Shown here: in pieces, positions 39,268 to 48,493 of the stretch
How positions within the stretch are numbered: position 1 is the stretch's first letter
Layout: each line of letters starts with the position of its first letter
Source: Actinomadura xylanilytica
GTDB taxonomy: Bacteria; Actinomycetota; Actinomycetes; Streptosporangiales; Streptosporangiaceae
Direction of reading: 5' to 3'
NCBI RefSeq assembly: GCF_030283145.1
Contig: NZ_JASNWE010000001.1
Span: 434,001-498,000 of the forward strand
Length of the DNA: 64,000 nt
The notes under the pieces: model-generated
The model's input: only the letters and a program-made list of their open reading frames with translations
Database searches by the model: none
Told to the model about the DNA's origin: nothing
Made by a program: the position numbers and the translations under genes

Positions 39268-41139
39268 GTGATCATCGCCTGGCGGACGCGACGGGGGGCG
39301 CGCGTGGTGGAGGGCGGGACGGGGGACGGTGCGGCGCGTCCTCCCGCACGGGCGGCGCCGCGGGTCCCGCCGCACCGCGGGGAGGGCGACCGCGAGCGGC
39401 TCACCGCGTTCGGGGGGCTGGCGGCGCTGTCGCTGGACGCGTTCAGCTCCGTCGCGTACGGGCCGGAGGCGATCGTCCTGGTGCTCGTCGCGGCGGGGGC
39501 CGCCGCACTGCGGTTCACGCTGCCGGTCGCCGCCGTGATCGCGGTGCTGCTGGTGGTGCTCGTGGTGTCCTACCGGCAGGTCATCGCCGTCCACCCGGAC
39601 GGCGGGGGCTCCTACGCGGTCGCCCGCAGGGACCTCGGGCAGCCCGTCAGCCTGCTGGCGGCGGCGAGCCTGCTCGTCGACTACGTCCTGACGGTCGCGG
39701 TGAGCCTGTCGGCGGGCGCGGCCAGCATCGCCTCGGCCTTCCCGGTCCTGTCGGGGCACCTCCTGGAGATGGCGCTGTGCGGGCTGCTGGTGATCGCGGG
39801 GGTCAACCTGTGGGGCATCGCCGAGAGCGCGCGGGTGCTGATGCTCCCGATGGCGGCGTTCGTGGTGCTGATCCTCGGGATCGTGGCCGCCGGGCTGGTC
39901 CGCGGGCATCCGGCGGCGGTGGTCGGCGGGGCGCGGCCGGTCCACGCCGTGGAGGCCGTCGGCATCGTGCTGATCCTCAAGGCGTTCTCGGCCGGCTGCT
40001 CGGCGCTGACCGGGGTGGAGGCGATCGCGAACGGCACCCCGGCGTTCCAGGAGCCGCGGGTCCGCCGCGCGCAGCACACCGAGATCATGCTCGGCGTGCT
40101 GCTCGGGGCGATGCTGCTCGGCCTCGCCACCCTGATCACCCGCGACCACGTGGCGCCGCGCGCGGGCGTCACGGTGCTCGCGCAGCTGTCGGCCGGGGCG
40201 TTCGGGGCGGGCTGGCTGTACTACGCCGTCAACCTCGTGACGGCGCTGATCCTGGCGCTGGCGGCCAACACCAGCTTCGGCGGGCTCCCGGTGCTGTTCA
40301 GCCTGCTGGCCCGCGACCACCGGCTGCCGCACCTGTTCGCGCTGCGGTCGCGGCGGCCGGTGTTCCGGTTCGGGATCGTGACGCTCGCGCTGTTCGCGGC
40401 GGTGCTGCTCATCGTGGTCGACGCGGCCACCGCGCGCCTCATCCCGCTGTACGCGATCGGGGTGTTCATCGGCTTCACGATCAGCCAGACCGGGCTGGTG
40501 CGGCACTGGTGGTCCACCCGCCCGCCGCGGTGGGCGGCGCGGGCCGCGCTGAACGGCGCCGGCGCGGCGATGACCGCGACGGCGACGGCGGTCTTCCTGG
40601 CCAGCAAGTTCACCGAGGGCGCCTGGGTGGTGGTGGTGATCATCCCGCTGGTGATGCTGCTGTTCGCCCGGATCCAGGCGTTCTACCGCGCGGTGGACCG
40701 CGAGATCGGCGCGGACCTGGTCGCCGCCCCGGCGCGGAACCCCGCCGAGGTGGTGATCGTGCCGGTGGCCGGCATCGACCGGCTGACCGGGCAGGCGCTC
40801 GGGGCAGCGCTGACGCTCGGGCTGGAGGTGATCGCGGTCAGCGTGCACACCGAGGCCGACCAGGCGGCGGCGTTCCGCGAACGATGGGACCGATGGGACC
40901 CGGGGGTGCGGCTGGAGACGCTGACCAGCCCGCAGCGGTCGCTGATCAGGCCGATCATCACGTTCGTGCGCGAGAAGCACAGCGACCGGCCGGTCGCCGT
41001 GCTCGTCCCGGAGGTCGAGCCGCGGCGCTGGCGGTACCGGCTCCTCCAGGACCCGCGCCCGGCCATCCTGGTGACGCTGCTGCGCACCGAACTCGACGTC
41101 ATCGTCTGCACCTACCCGTACCGGCTGACGACGCGCTGA
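39268..41139 (+). CDS. APC-superfamily permease, KimA-like potassium importer
   Basis: The 623-residue protein has about 12 membrane helices and a C-terminal cytoplasmic domain of roughly 140 residues (AEVVIVPVAGIDRLTGQALG, then VIAVSVHTEADQAAAFRERW, PRPAILVTLLRTELDVIVCT). DAFSSVAYGPEAIVLVL in the first helix and this architecture match KimA of Bacillus, a proton-coupled K+ importer inhibited by c-di-AMP. The basic N-terminus before residue 40 is low-complexity, and the start (GTG 39268 or GTG 39304) is uncertain. No ydaO-type riboswitch is visible in the 90-base gap upstream. Confidence 0.85.
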   Translation: MIIAWRTRRGARVVEGGTGDGAARPPARAAPRVPPHRGEGDRERLTAFGGLAALSLDAFSSVAYGPEAIVLVLVAAGAAALRFTLPVAAVIAVLLVVLVVSYRQVIAVHPDGGGSYAVARRDLGQPVSLLAAASLLVDYVLTVAVSLSAGAASIASAFPVLSGHLLEMALCGLLVIAGVNLWGIAESARVLMLPMAAFVVLILGIVAAGLVRGHPAAVVGGARPVHAVEAVGIVLILKAFSAGCSALTGVEAIANGTPAFQEPRVRRAQHTEIMLGVLLGAMLLGLATLITRDHVAPRAGVTVLAQLSAGAFGAGWLYYAVNLVTALILALAANTSFGGLPVLFSLLARDHRLPHLFALRSRRPVFRFGIVTLALFAAVLLIVVDAATARLIPLYAIGVFIGFTISQTGLVRHWWSTRPPRWAARAALNGAGAAMTATATAVFLASKFTEGAWVVVVIIPLVMLLFARIQAFYRAVDREIGADLVAAPARNPAEVVIVPVAGIDRLTGQALGAALTLGLEVIAVSVHTEADQAAAFRERWDRWDPGVRLETLTSPQRSLIRPIITFVREKHSDRPVAVLVPEVEPRRWRYRLLQDPRPAILVTLLRTELDVIVCTYPYRLTTR

Positions 41140-41196
41140 GGCGGACGCCAGGGCGAGGCGGGCGCCCCAGGGCAAGGCGGGCCCGCCGTCCGGAGA

Positions 41197-41799
41197 TCAG
41201 CCGGCGGCGGCCCGGGCCCTGCCCGCCGAACGGCGGCGGGTCACCGCGATGACCGCGATGGCGAGGACCGCCGGGCCCGCGACGCCGACCGCGCCCAGGA
41301 ACGCCAGGCCACGGTAGGTGCGCACGGTGCCGTCCGGGGTCACCAGCAGCCCGCCGCCCTCGCCGCGGCAGGTGAGCCGGGCGGGGCCGGTGAGCGGGGC
41401 CTTGAACGTCGCGGTGTAGCGGTAGCCCGGATGGCCGGCGGCGCTCCAGGAGTTCTCCCGGGTGAGCCTCAAAGGCCCGGACGCCCCGGCGAGCGCGACC
41501 GCGCACCTATACGGGCTGGAGGCGTGCTCGCGCACGTAGACGAAGTAGGTGCGGCCCTCGGCCAGCCGCACGGTCACCCCGATCCGCGGGTCGCCCGACA
41601 CGACGGGCCCGTCCGCGGCCTCGACGTCCTCCCAGGTGCAGGCGAGCACCCCGAGGAACCCGGCGGAGGCGGCCAGCAGCAGCACGGCGGGCAGGGCGTA
41701 CCAGCCCGCCCTGGGCCGCACCGGAGGAGGGTGCGGCCGGCCGGACGGCGGGGGCCCGGGAGGCGCAGGTCCCGTCGGCGTGTTCGGCCCGGCCCACAT
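41197..41799 (-). CDS. Membrane protein of unknown function
   Basis: The 200-residue protein has a Pro-rich cytoplasmic start (TGPAPPGPPPSGRPHPPP), a membrane helix (WYALPAVLLLAASAGFLGVL), an exported beta-rich domain with cysteines (SPYRCAVALAG and ARLTCRGEGGG) and a second C-terminal helix (AFLGAVGVAGPAVLAIAVIAV). ATG 41799 follows GGGGAGGACCG. No function can be assigned. The 238 bases upstream, to the leader ORF at 42038, hold no gene I can support. Confidence 0.75.
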   Translation of the reverse strand: MWAGPNTPTGPAPPGPPPSGRPHPPPVRPRAGWYALPAVLLLAASAGFLGVLACTWEDVEAADGPVVSGDPRIGVTVRLAEGRTYFVYVREHASSPYRCAVALAGASGPLRLTRENSWSAAGHPGYRYTATFKAPLTGPARLTCRGEGGGLLVTPDGTVRTYRGLAFLGAVGVAGPAVLAIAVIAVTRRRSAGRARAAAG

Positions 41800-41999
41800 C
41801 TCGGTCCTCCCCGTTCTCCCGTACGGAGAAGATCCTGCGGCGCTGCTCTGTCGCCGACACGATCCCAGAGAACCCCGCCCGCCGCCAGACGGGCCCGCCC
41901 GCACTGACCGGCCCGGCGCGGCGGGCCGGTGACGTCCCGTCCGGGAAGCGAAGAGGGGCACGTGCCGAACCCGCCCGACCTCCCGCTGGGGACCCCGGC

Positions 42000-42030
42000 C
42001 TGACCGGCGGGTTTCGCAACCGGGTATTCT
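42000..42030 (+). promoter_or_regulatory. Promoter of the cysteine leader ORF
   Basis: TATTCT (42025-42030) is a good -10, seven bases before ATG 42038. CTGACC (42000-42005) is a possible -35 at a long 19-base spacing. The transcript would start at or beside the ATG, making the leader ORF leaderless. Confidence 0.6.
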
Positions 42031-42037
42031 GACCGGC

Positions 42038-42121
42038 ATGATCGGGTTTACGACGGGGCTGCGCATGGTGCTGTTCACCATGGCGCTCACCTGTGTGGAC
42101 GACGCGCTGTGTCGCCGCTGA
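42038..42121 (+). CDS. Cysteine-codon leader peptide upstream of a sulfur transporter
   Basis: ATG 42038 opens a 27-codon frame beginning MIGFTTGLRMVLF and ending MALTCVDDALCRR, then TGA. Two Cys codons lie near the end and the last residues are CRR, as in the short leader peptides found upstream of sulfur genes in streptomycetes and mycobacteria. Leaderless cysteine uORFs of this kind are known to attenuate downstream genes according to cysteine supply. The YeeE/YedE transporter gene starts 106 bases later on the same strand. It is too short for ordinary gene calling. Confidence 0.75.
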   Translation: MIGFTTGLRMVLFTMALTCVDDALCRR

Positions 42122-42227
42122 CGCTCCCGCCCGACCCTTCCTGACCCGCCGCCACCGCGCGTGCGCGCCCTGCCCGCGCCCACCTCCGCGTCCGGCCGGG
42201 TCACCCCCACTCCCCCTGGAGCCCCTC

Positions 42228-43490
42228 GTGTCGACGACACTTCCCTTCCTGCGCCCGCCCTCCCCGGCCGTCACCTCCGTGCCCGCCCCCGTCCCCGAAG
42301 ACCTCCAACCGGTCCGCCGCGCGCCGCTGCTGATCGCCTCGCTCGGCTCGCTCGCCCTCACCGGCTACGTCTGGGCCGAGCACGGGGCCAAGCAGGGCGT
42401 GCTGCTGCTCCTCGGGCTCGGCCTCGGCATCGCGCTGTTCCACTCCCGGTTCGGCTTCACCTCCGCGTGGCGGCAGCTCGTCGCCGTCGGCAACGGCACC
42501 GGCCTGCGCGCGCACGCCCTGCTGCTCGGCACCACCGCGACCCTCTTCGCGCTGATCATCGGGACCGGCACCGGGCTGTTCGGGACGGCGCCGCAGCCGT
42601 CCGGCGGCGACCTCGGCGTCGCACTGCTCGCCGGGGCGTTCCTGTTCGGCATCGGCATGCAGCTCGGCGGCGCCTGCGCGTCCGGGACGCTGTTCGCGGT
42701 CGGGTCCGGCCAGTCCACCATCCTGCTGACGCTCGGCGGCTTCATCGCCGGCTCGATCCTGTACTCGTGGCAGTTCGACCTGGTCGACGACCTGCCGTCG
42801 GTGCCCGGCGTGCTGCTGTCGGACCACCTCGGCTGGTTCGGCTCGTGGGCGGTCACCCTCGCCGCGCTCGCCGGGATCGTCGCGCTGACCCGGGCGGTCC
42901 AGGCCCGCCGCACCCCGCCGCCGGTCGGCGCGGTGCCCACCGCCCGCGGCCCGGTCCGCGCCGTCCGCGGCTCCTGGCCGCTGCTCGCCGGGGCGCTGGT
43001 CCTGGCCGTGCTGGGCGGCGCGGTGCTGCTGGTCTCCGGCGGAGCCTGGGGCATCACCAGCGCGTTCGCGCTCTGGGGCGCCAAGTTCCTCCAGTTCATC
43101 GGCCTGCACCCGGAGACGTGGAGCTACTGGGAGCAGCCAAAGCAGGCGCAGATGCTCGCCGGGCCGGTGCTGGCCGACAAGACCAGCCTCACCGACATCG
43201 GGATCATGCTCGGCGCCGCCGTCGCGTCCGCCGCGGGCGGCGCCTGGACGCTGCACCGCGGGATGCCCTGGCGCACCGCCGTCGCCGCCGTCCTCGGCGG
43301 GATCATCATGGGCGTCGGCGCCCGCCTGGCCGGCGGCTGCAACATCGGCGCCTACCTCGCCGGGATCGCCTCCGGCAGCCTGCACGGGTGGCTGTGGGGC
43401 GCGGTCGCGCTCGCGGGCACCTGGGTCGGCCTGCGCGCCCGCACCCTGTTCGGCCTCGCCAACCCCGCCCCCAAGGACAGCGTCTGCTGA
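42228..43490 (+). CDS. YeeE/YedE family sulfur (thiosulfate-type) transporter
   Basis: The 420-residue protein has about ten membrane helices and the two family motifs with key cysteines: FGIGMQLGGACASGTLFAVG in the first half and IIMGVGARLAGGCNIGAYLA in the second. Relatives such as TsuA import thiosulfate. GTG 42228 has GGAG 8 bases upstream. The cysteine leader ORF before it supports a sulfur-nutrition role and suggests control by cysteine. The 110 bases after it, to the convergent ATP-grasp gene, hold nothing I recognise. Confidence 0.9.
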   Translation: MSTTLPFLRPPSPAVTSVPAPVPEDLQPVRRAPLLIASLGSLALTGYVWAEHGAKQGVLLLLGLGLGIALFHSRFGFTSAWRQLVAVGNGTGLRAHALLLGTTATLFALIIGTGTGLFGTAPQPSGGDLGVALLAGAFLFGIGMQLGGACASGTLFAVGSGQSTILLTLGGFIAGSILYSWQFDLVDDLPSVPGVLLSDHLGWFGSWAVTLAALAGIVALTRAVQARRTPPPVGAVPTARGPVRAVRGSWPLLAGALVLAVLGGAVLLVSGGAWGITSAFALWGAKFLQFIGLHPETWSYWEQPKQAQMLAGPVLADKTSLTDIGIMLGAAVASAAGGAWTLHRGMPWRTAVAAVLGGIIMGVGARLAGGCNIGAYLAGIASGSLHGWLWGAVALAGTWVGLRARTLFGLANPAPKDSVC

Positions 43491-43600
43491 CCCCGCCTCC
43501 TCCCGGCCCGGCCCGAACGGGTCGGCCCCGCCGAACCGGCCGGTGGCGGCGGCACGCCGGTCGACCGCGCCCGCCGCTCGGCTCCGGCCGGGACGGACGG

Positions 43601-44446
43601 TCAGAGGCGGGCGGCGACGGCCCCGGCCAGCCGGTCGGCGGCGCCGGGGCCGAACTGGAGGTAGAGGTTGGGCTCGGCGAGTTCGAGCTCGATCACCACC
43701 GGCGACCCGTCCGGGCCGGGGACGAGGTCGACGCGGGCGTAGAGGAGGTCGGGGCCGCCGGGGACGGCGGCCAGGGCCCATTCGGCCACCGCGAGCTGCT
43801 CGGCCGTCGCCTCGGCGGCGGTGACCTGCCCGCGGGGGCCGCCCGGGACGACCGGGCCCTCGACGCCGGCGCCCGCCGTGAGGATGGGCGCCTTGCGTCC
43901 CGCGTGGCTGAACGCGCCGTCCAGGAACACCAGCGCGGTCTCGCCCTCGGTGTCGATGGCCGACAGGTACGGCTGGACCATCGCGGTCCGGCCCCCCTCG
44001 CGCAGCGACCGCAGGTGCGCGCGGGCCGCCGCCTCCTCGCCGGGACCCCAGCGGGCCGTGTCGCGGCACCCGATGGAGACCGCGGGCTTGACCACGTACT
44101 CGGGCCACTCGGCGGGGACCCCGGACGGGTCCCACAGCGTCGGCACGACCGGAACTCCCGCGTCCGCGAGCTCGCGCAGGTAGCGCTTGTCGGTGTTCCA
44201 GCTCAGCACGTCCACCGGGTTGAGCAGCCGGGGAAGCCCCCGCGCCCAGGCCAGGAACTCGTCGCGGCGAGTGGTGTAGTCCCAGGTCGACCGGATGATG
44301 ACCAGGTCGTGGGACGACCAGTCGGCCGGGCCGTCCCAGACGACCGGGTCGGCGGCCAGGCCGGCCCGGTCGAGGGCCTTGATCAGGGCTTGCGCGTCGT
44401 CGCTGCCCTCGGGCAGCCACGAGCAGGTGGCCAGGGCGATGGTCAC
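43601..44446 (-). CDS. ATP-grasp protein (DcsG/RimK-like)
   Basis: The 281-residue protein has an ATP-grasp layout: N-terminal LVIIRSTWDYTTRRDEFLAWA and LLNPVDVLSWNTDKRYLRELA, the ATP-binding EYVVKPAVSIGCRDTARW, and the metal-binding LLYARVDLVPGPDG, VVIELELAEPNLYLQFGPGA. The pattern resembles the family containing O-ureido-D-serine cyclo-ligase of cycloserine synthesis, but most members have no known substrate. It ends at 43601 facing the YeeE gene and lies 10 bases beyond the hisF stop, so it may be the last gene of the his operon or lie just upstream in reading order. Confidence 0.82.
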   Translation of the reverse strand: MTIALATCSWLPEGSDDAQALIKALDRAGLAADPVVWDGPADWSSHDLVIIRSTWDYTTRRDEFLAWARGLPRLLNPVDVLSWNTDKRYLRELADAGVPVVPTLWDPSGVPAEWPEYVVKPAVSIGCRDTARWGPGEEAAARAHLRSLREGGRTAMVQPYLSAIDTEGETALVFLDGAFSHAGRKAPILTAGAGVEGPVVPGGPRGQVTAAEATAEQLAVAEWALAAVPGGPDLLYARVDLVPGPDGSPVVIELELAEPNLYLQFGPGAADRLAGAVAARL

Positions 44447-44455
44447 GGGGGGGTC

Positions 44456-45220
44456 CTAACGGACGGGGTGGCCCCCGGCGCGGAGGGCGTCCTTCACCTC
44501 ACCGATCTTAAGGTCGCCGAAGTGGAAGACGCTGGCGGCCAGGACGGCGTCGGCGCCCGCGTCGACGGCGGGCGCGAAGTGCTCCAGGGCCCCGGCGCCG
44601 CCGCTGGCGATGACCGGCACCGACACCGCGGCCCGGACCCGGCCGAGCATCTCCAGGTCGAAGCCGTTCTTGGTGCCATCGGCGTCCATCGAGTTGAGCA
44701 GGATCTCGCCGACGCCGAGCTCCTCACCGCGGCGGGCCCAGCCGACCGCGTCGATGCCGGTCCCCTTGCGGCCCCCGTGCGTGGTCACCTCGTAGCCGGA
44801 CTCGGTGCCCGCGTCCGTCCGGCGGGCGTCGACCGACAGCACCACGCACTGCGAGCCGAACCGGTGCGCGGCCTCGCTGAGGAACTCGGGACGGGCGATC
44901 GCGGCGGTGTTGACCGACACCTTGTCGGCCCCCGCGCGCAGCAGCCGGTCGATGTCGTCCACCGCCCGGACGCCGCCGCCGACGGTGAGCGGGATGAACA
45001 CCTCCTCAGCGGTGCGCCGCACCACGTCGTAGGTGGTGGAGCGGTCGCCGCTGGAGGCGGTGATGTCGAGGAAGGTCAGCTCGTCGGCGCCCTCGGCGTC
45101 GTAGCGGCGGGCCAGCTCGACCGGGTCGCCCGCGTCGCGCAGGTTCTGGAAGTTGACGCCCTTGACCACCCGCCCGGCGTCGACGTCCAGGCACGGGATC
45201 ACCCGCACGGCGACACTCAC
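44456..45220 (-). CDS. hisF: Imidazole glycerol phosphate synthase, cyclase subunit
   Basis: The 254-residue barrel forms the imidazole ring using ammonia from HisH. Both catalytic aspartates are visible: [20 protein letters not shown] at the start and [19 protein letters not shown] at the second. Other motifs are [26 protein letters not shown] and [17 protein letters not shown] 45220 overlaps the priA stop by 4 bases. Confidence 0.96.
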   Translation of the reverse strand: MSVAVRVIPCLDVDAGRVVKGVNFQNLRDAGDPVELARRYDAEGADELTFLDITASSGDRSTTYDVVRRTAEEVFIPLTVGGGVRAVDDIDRLLRAGADKVSVNTAAIARPEFLSEAAHRFGSQCVVLSVDARRTDAGTESGYEVTTHGGRKGTGIDAVGWARRGEELGVGEILLNSMDADGTKNGFDLEMLGRVRAAVSVPVIASGGAGALEHFAPAVDAGADAVLAASVFHFGDLKIGEVKDALRAGGHPVR

Positions 45221-45936
45221 TTGACCGCCGCCAGCGCCTCTTCGAGGGTGAACGCCTCGGCGTACAGGGCCTTGCCGACGATCGCGCCCTCCACCCCGTC
45301 CGGCACCAGCGCGGCGAGGGCGCGCAGGTCGTCCAGGGACGAGACGCCGCCGGAGGCGACCACGGGCTTGCCGGTCCGGGAGCAGACCTCGCGGAGCAGC
45401 TCGACGTTCGGGCCGCGCAGCGTGCCGTCCTTGGTCACGTCGGTGACCACGTAGCGGGGGCAGCCGTCGTCCTCCAGGCGGGCCAGGACCTCCCACAGGT
45501 CGCCGCCCTCGCGGGTCCAGCCGCGGGCGGCCAGGGTGGTGCCGCGGACGTCCAGCCCGACCGCGATCCGGTCCCCGTGCGAGGCGATGATCTTGCGGCA
45601 CCAGGCCGGGTCCTCCAGCGCGGCGGTGCCGATGTTGACCCGCGCGCAGCCGGTGGCGAGGGCCGCCTCCAGCGAGGCGTCGTCGCGGATGCCGCCCGAC
45701 AGCTCGACCTTCACCTCCAGCCGCCCGGTGACCTCGGCGATCAGCTCGCGGTTGGAGCCGCGCCCGAACGCGGCGTCCAGATCGACCAGGTGGATCCACT
45801 CGGCGCCCGCGGACTGCCAGGCCAGCGCGGCGTCCAGGGGCGCGCCGTAGGACGTCTCGGTGCCGGCCTCCCCCTGGACCAGGCGGACGGCCTTGCCATC
45901 GGCGACGTCGACTGCGGGAAGGAGCGTCAGAGTCAT
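45217..45936 (-). CDS. priA: Bifunctional phosphoribosyl isomerase PriA (HisA/TrpF)
   Basis: The 239-residue barrel isomerises both ProFAR in histidine synthesis and phosphoribosyl-anthranilate in tryptophan synthesis, which is usual in actinobacteria lacking trpF. The catalytic Asp pair is in [21 protein letters not shown] and [16 protein letters not shown]. Further motifs are [35 protein letters not shown] and [13 protein letters not shown]. The dual role rests on the actinobacterial family and on the absence of trpF here. It lies 52 bases after hisH. Confidence 0.93.
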   Translation of the reverse strand: MTLTLLPAVDVADGKAVRLVQGEAGTETSYGAPLDAALAWQSAGAEWIHLVDLDAAFGRGSNRELIAEVTGRLEVKVELSGGIRDDASLEAALATGCARVNIGTAALEDPAWCRKIIASHGDRIAVGLDVRGTTLAARGWTREGGDLWEVLARLEDDGCPRYVVTDVTKDGTLRGPNVELLREVCSRTGKPVVASGGVSSLDDLRALAALVPDGVEGAIVGKALYAEAFTLEEALAAVK

Positions 45937-45988
45937 GCGAGGACCTCATCGGGGCTGGTGACAGGGACTCGCGCCACGGCGGGCGCGT

Positions 45989-46630
45989 TCAGGCGAGGGT
46001 GGAGAGCCAGTTGCCGAGGACCTCGGCGCCGGCGTCGCCGGACTTCTCCGGATGGAACTGGGTCGCGCACAGCGCCCCGTTCTCGACAGCGGCGACGAAC
46101 GGCCCGCCGTGCTCGGCCCAGGTGACCAGCGGCGGGGTGAGCCGTCCGGCCGGGTCGGGCTCCAGCTCCCAGCGGCGCACCGCGTAGGAGTGCACGAAGT
46201 AGAAGCGGGTGGCGGCGTCGAGGCCGCGGAACAGCACCGAGTCCTCGGGCGCGGCGACGGTGTTCCAGCCCATGTGCGGCAGGACCGGCGCGTCGAGCCG
46301 CTCGACGGTGCCGGGCCACTCGTCGCAGCCCTCGGTGGTGACGCCGTGCTCGACGCCCTTGCCGAAGAGGATCTGCATGCCGACGCAGATGCCGAGGACG
46401 GGCCGGCCGCCGGCCAGCCGCCGCCCGATGATCTGCTCGCCGCGGATCGCGCGCAGCCCCGCCATGCAGGCGGCGAACGCGCCCACGCCGGGGACGACCA
46501 GGCCGTCGGCGTCGAGCGCGGCGTCCCAGTCGGCGGTCACGGTGACCTCGGCGCCGGCGCGGGCGACCGCCCGCTCGGCCGAGCGCAGGTTGCCCGAGCC
46601 GTAGTCGAGGACGACGACGCGGGGGGTCAC
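45989..46630 (-). CDS. hisH: Imidazole glycerol phosphate synthase, glutamine amidotransferase subunit
   Basis: The 213-residue class I amidotransferase supplies ammonia to HisF. The triad is clear: Cys in [13 protein letters not shown] and His-Glu in [31 protein letters not shown] opens the protein. I chose GTG 46630, which overlaps the stop of the small membrane protein gene as GTGA, the same junction used elsewhere in this operon; GTG 46636 would add two residues. Confidence 0.95.
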   Translation of the reverse strand: MTPRVVVLDYGSGNLRSAERAVARAGAEVTVTADWDAALDADGLVVPGVGAFAACMAGLRAIRGEQIIGRRLAGGRPVLGICVGMQILFGKGVEHGVTTEGCDEWPGTVERLDAPVLPHMGWNTVAAPEDSVLFRGLDAATRFYFVHSYAVRRWELEPDPAGRLTPPLVTWAEHGGPFVAAVENGALCATQFHPEKSGDAGAEVLGNWLSTLA

Positions 46631-46797
46631 AGCCACATCACCCCCGCCGTCGCGGCCAGCACCGCGAGGACCAGGACGATCAGCGCGGCGATCTTCAGCC
46701 CCTGCTTGACGAAGCTGTAGACGCCCATCAGCAGGAACACCGCGACCGCGAAGACCACGACGTTGCCATAGGTGAAGTGCAGTCCGCCGATGTCCAC
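46627..46797 (-). CDS. Small two-helix membrane protein between hisB and hisH
   Basis: This 56-residue frame starts at GTG 46797 ([12 protein letters not shown]) and contains two hydrophobic helices, [18 protein letters not shown] and [19 protein letters not shown], joined by KQGLK. It lies 2 bases after the hisB stop, and its own stop overlaps the hisH start. The tight packing argues that it is translated. I recall small membrane proteins at this position in other actinomycete his operons. The function is unknown. Confidence 0.75.
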   Translation of the reverse strand: MDIGGLHFTYGNVVVFAVAVFLLMGVYSFVKQGLKIAALIVLVLAVLAATAGVMWL

Positions 46798-46799
46798 GG

Positions 46800-47393
46800 C
46801 TACAGGGCTCCCTTGGTGGACGGGATGCCGTGCACCTTGGGGTCGAGGGCGACGGCGTCGCGCAGCGCGCGGGCCAGCGCCTTGAACTGGGCCTCGACGA
46901 TGTGGTGCGCGTTGCGCCCGTACGGGACGTGCACGTGCAGGGCGATCCGCGCGTTGGACACGAACGACTCGAAGATGTGCCGGGTCATCGTGGTGTCGTA
47001 CTCGGGCCCGATCATCGGGGCCATGCCCGCAGGCTCGGCGTGAACCAGGTAGGGGCGGCCGGACACGTCCACCGTCACCTGCGCGAGCGCCTCGTCCAGC
47101 GGGATCGAGACGTCGGCGAAGCGGTGGATGCCCGCCTTGTCGCCGAGCGCCTGCCGGAACGCCTGGCCGAGCGCGATCGCGGTGTCCTCGATCGTGTGGT
47201 GGCTGTCGATGTGCAGGTCGCCGGCGGTCTTGACGGTCAGGTCGAACGACCCGTGCTTGCCGAGCTGGGCCAGCATGTGGTCGAAGAACCCGACGCCGGT
47301 GGCGACGTCGACCTGCCCGGTGCCGTCGAGGTCGATCTCGACCAGGACCTGGGTCTCCCCGGTCCCGCGCTCGACTCTGCCCTTGCGCGTCAC
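46800..47393 (-). CDS. hisB: Imidazoleglycerol-phosphate dehydratase
   Basis: The 197-residue Mn-dependent dehydratase has the repeated metal-binding motifs [50 protein letters not shown] and [19 protein letters not shown]. It is the dehydratase only, without the phosphatase domain of enteric HisB. GTG 47393 overlaps the hisC stop as GTGA. Confidence 0.96.
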   Translation of the reverse strand: MTRKGRVERGTGETQVLVEIDLDGTGQVDVATGVGFFDHMLAQLGKHGSFDLTVKTAGDLHIDSHHTIEDTAIALGQAFRQALGDKAGIHRFADVSIPLDEALAQVTVDVSGRPYLVHAEPAGMAPMIGPEYDTTMTRHIFESFVSNARIALHVHVPYGRNAHHIVEAQFKALARALRDAVALDPKVHGIPSTKGAL

Positions 47394-48493
47394 AGACTCT
47401 CCTTCAAAGCGGTGCGGAAGGCGGCCATCTCGTCCGGGGTGCCGACGCTCACCCGCAGCCACTCGGGCGGGCCCACCTCGCGGATCAGCACGCCCCGCTC
47501 CAGCAGGGCCTCCCAGACGCGGCGCCGGTCGGGGAACGTCCCGAACAGCACGAAGTTGGCGTCGGAGTCGGCCACCGTGAGCCCCTCGGCGCGCAGCCAC
47601 GCGACCAGGTCGTCGCGCTCGCGGCGGAGCGCGCCGACGGTGCCGAGCAGCTCGTCGCCGAACGCGACGGCGGTGCGCGCCACGGCCTGCGTGACCGACG
47701 ACAGATGGTAGGGCAGCCGGACCAGCAGCAGCGCGTCGAGCACGGCGGGGTCCGCGGCCAGGTAGCCCAGCCGCGTCCCGGCCATCGCGAACGCCTTGGA
47801 CATCGTCCGGGTGACGATCAGCCGGGGGCGGCCGGGCAGCAGCGACAGCGCCGACGGGGTGCCCGCGCGGCGGAACTCGCCGTAGGCCTCGTCGACCACC
47901 ACCATGCCGGGCGCGGCGTCCAGCGCGGCCTCGATCGCCTCCAGCGGCAGGGCGGTGCCGGTCGGGTTGTTCGGCGAGGTGAGGAACACCACGTCGGGCC
48001 GGTGCTCCTTGATCGCCGCGACGGCCCGCTCGGGTTCGAGCCCGAAGTCCTCGGCGCGGTGCGCGTCGATCCACCGGGTGCCGGACACCCGGGTGATCGC
48101 CTGGTGCATCGAGTAGGACGGCTCGAAGCCGAGCGCGCTGCGGCCGGATCCGCCGAACGCCTGGAGGATCTGCTGGATGATCTCGTTGGACCCGTTCGCC
48201 GCCCACACCTGCCGGGCGGTCAGCGCGGCGCCGGGCGGGGCGCCGTCCAGGCTCTCCCGGTTCAGGAAGGCGGCCAGGTCGCCGCGGAGCGCGACCGCGT
48301 CGCGGTCGGGGTAGCGGTTGAGCGACCCGGCCACGTCCATGACGGCCGCGCCGAGCGCCTTCACCAGCCGCTCGGACGGCGGGTAGGGGTTCTCGTTGGT
48401 GTTGAGGGCGTAGGGAACGTCGAGCTGGGGCGCGCCGTAGGGCTTCTCGCCGCGCAGGTCGGCGCGGATCGGCAGGTCGTCCAGCGAGGTCAC
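47390..48493 (-). CDS. hisC: Histidinol-phosphate aminotransferase
   Basis: The 367-residue PLP aminotransferase converts imidazole acetol phosphate to histidinol phosphate. It shows [59 protein letters not shown] and the PLP lysine in [21 protein letters not shown] 48493 overlaps the hisD stop as GTGA. Confidence 0.95.
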   Translation of the reverse strand: MTSLDDLPIRADLRGEKPYGAPQLDVPYALNTNENPYPPSERLVKALGAAVMDVAGSLNRYPDRDAVALRGDLAAFLNRESLDGAPPGAALTARQVWAANGSNEIIQQILQAFGGSGRSALGFEPSYSMHQAITRVSGTRWIDAHRAEDFGLEPERAVAAIKEHRPDVVFLTSPNNPTGTALPLEAIEAALDAAPGMVVVDEAYGEFRRAGTPSALSLLPGRPRLIVTRTMSKAFAMAGTRLGYLAADPAVLDALLLVRLPYHLSSVTQAVARTAVAFGDELLGTVGALRRERDDLVAWLRAEGLTVADSDANFVLFGTFPDRRRVWEALLERGVLIREVGPPEWLRVSVGTPDEMAAFRTALKESL

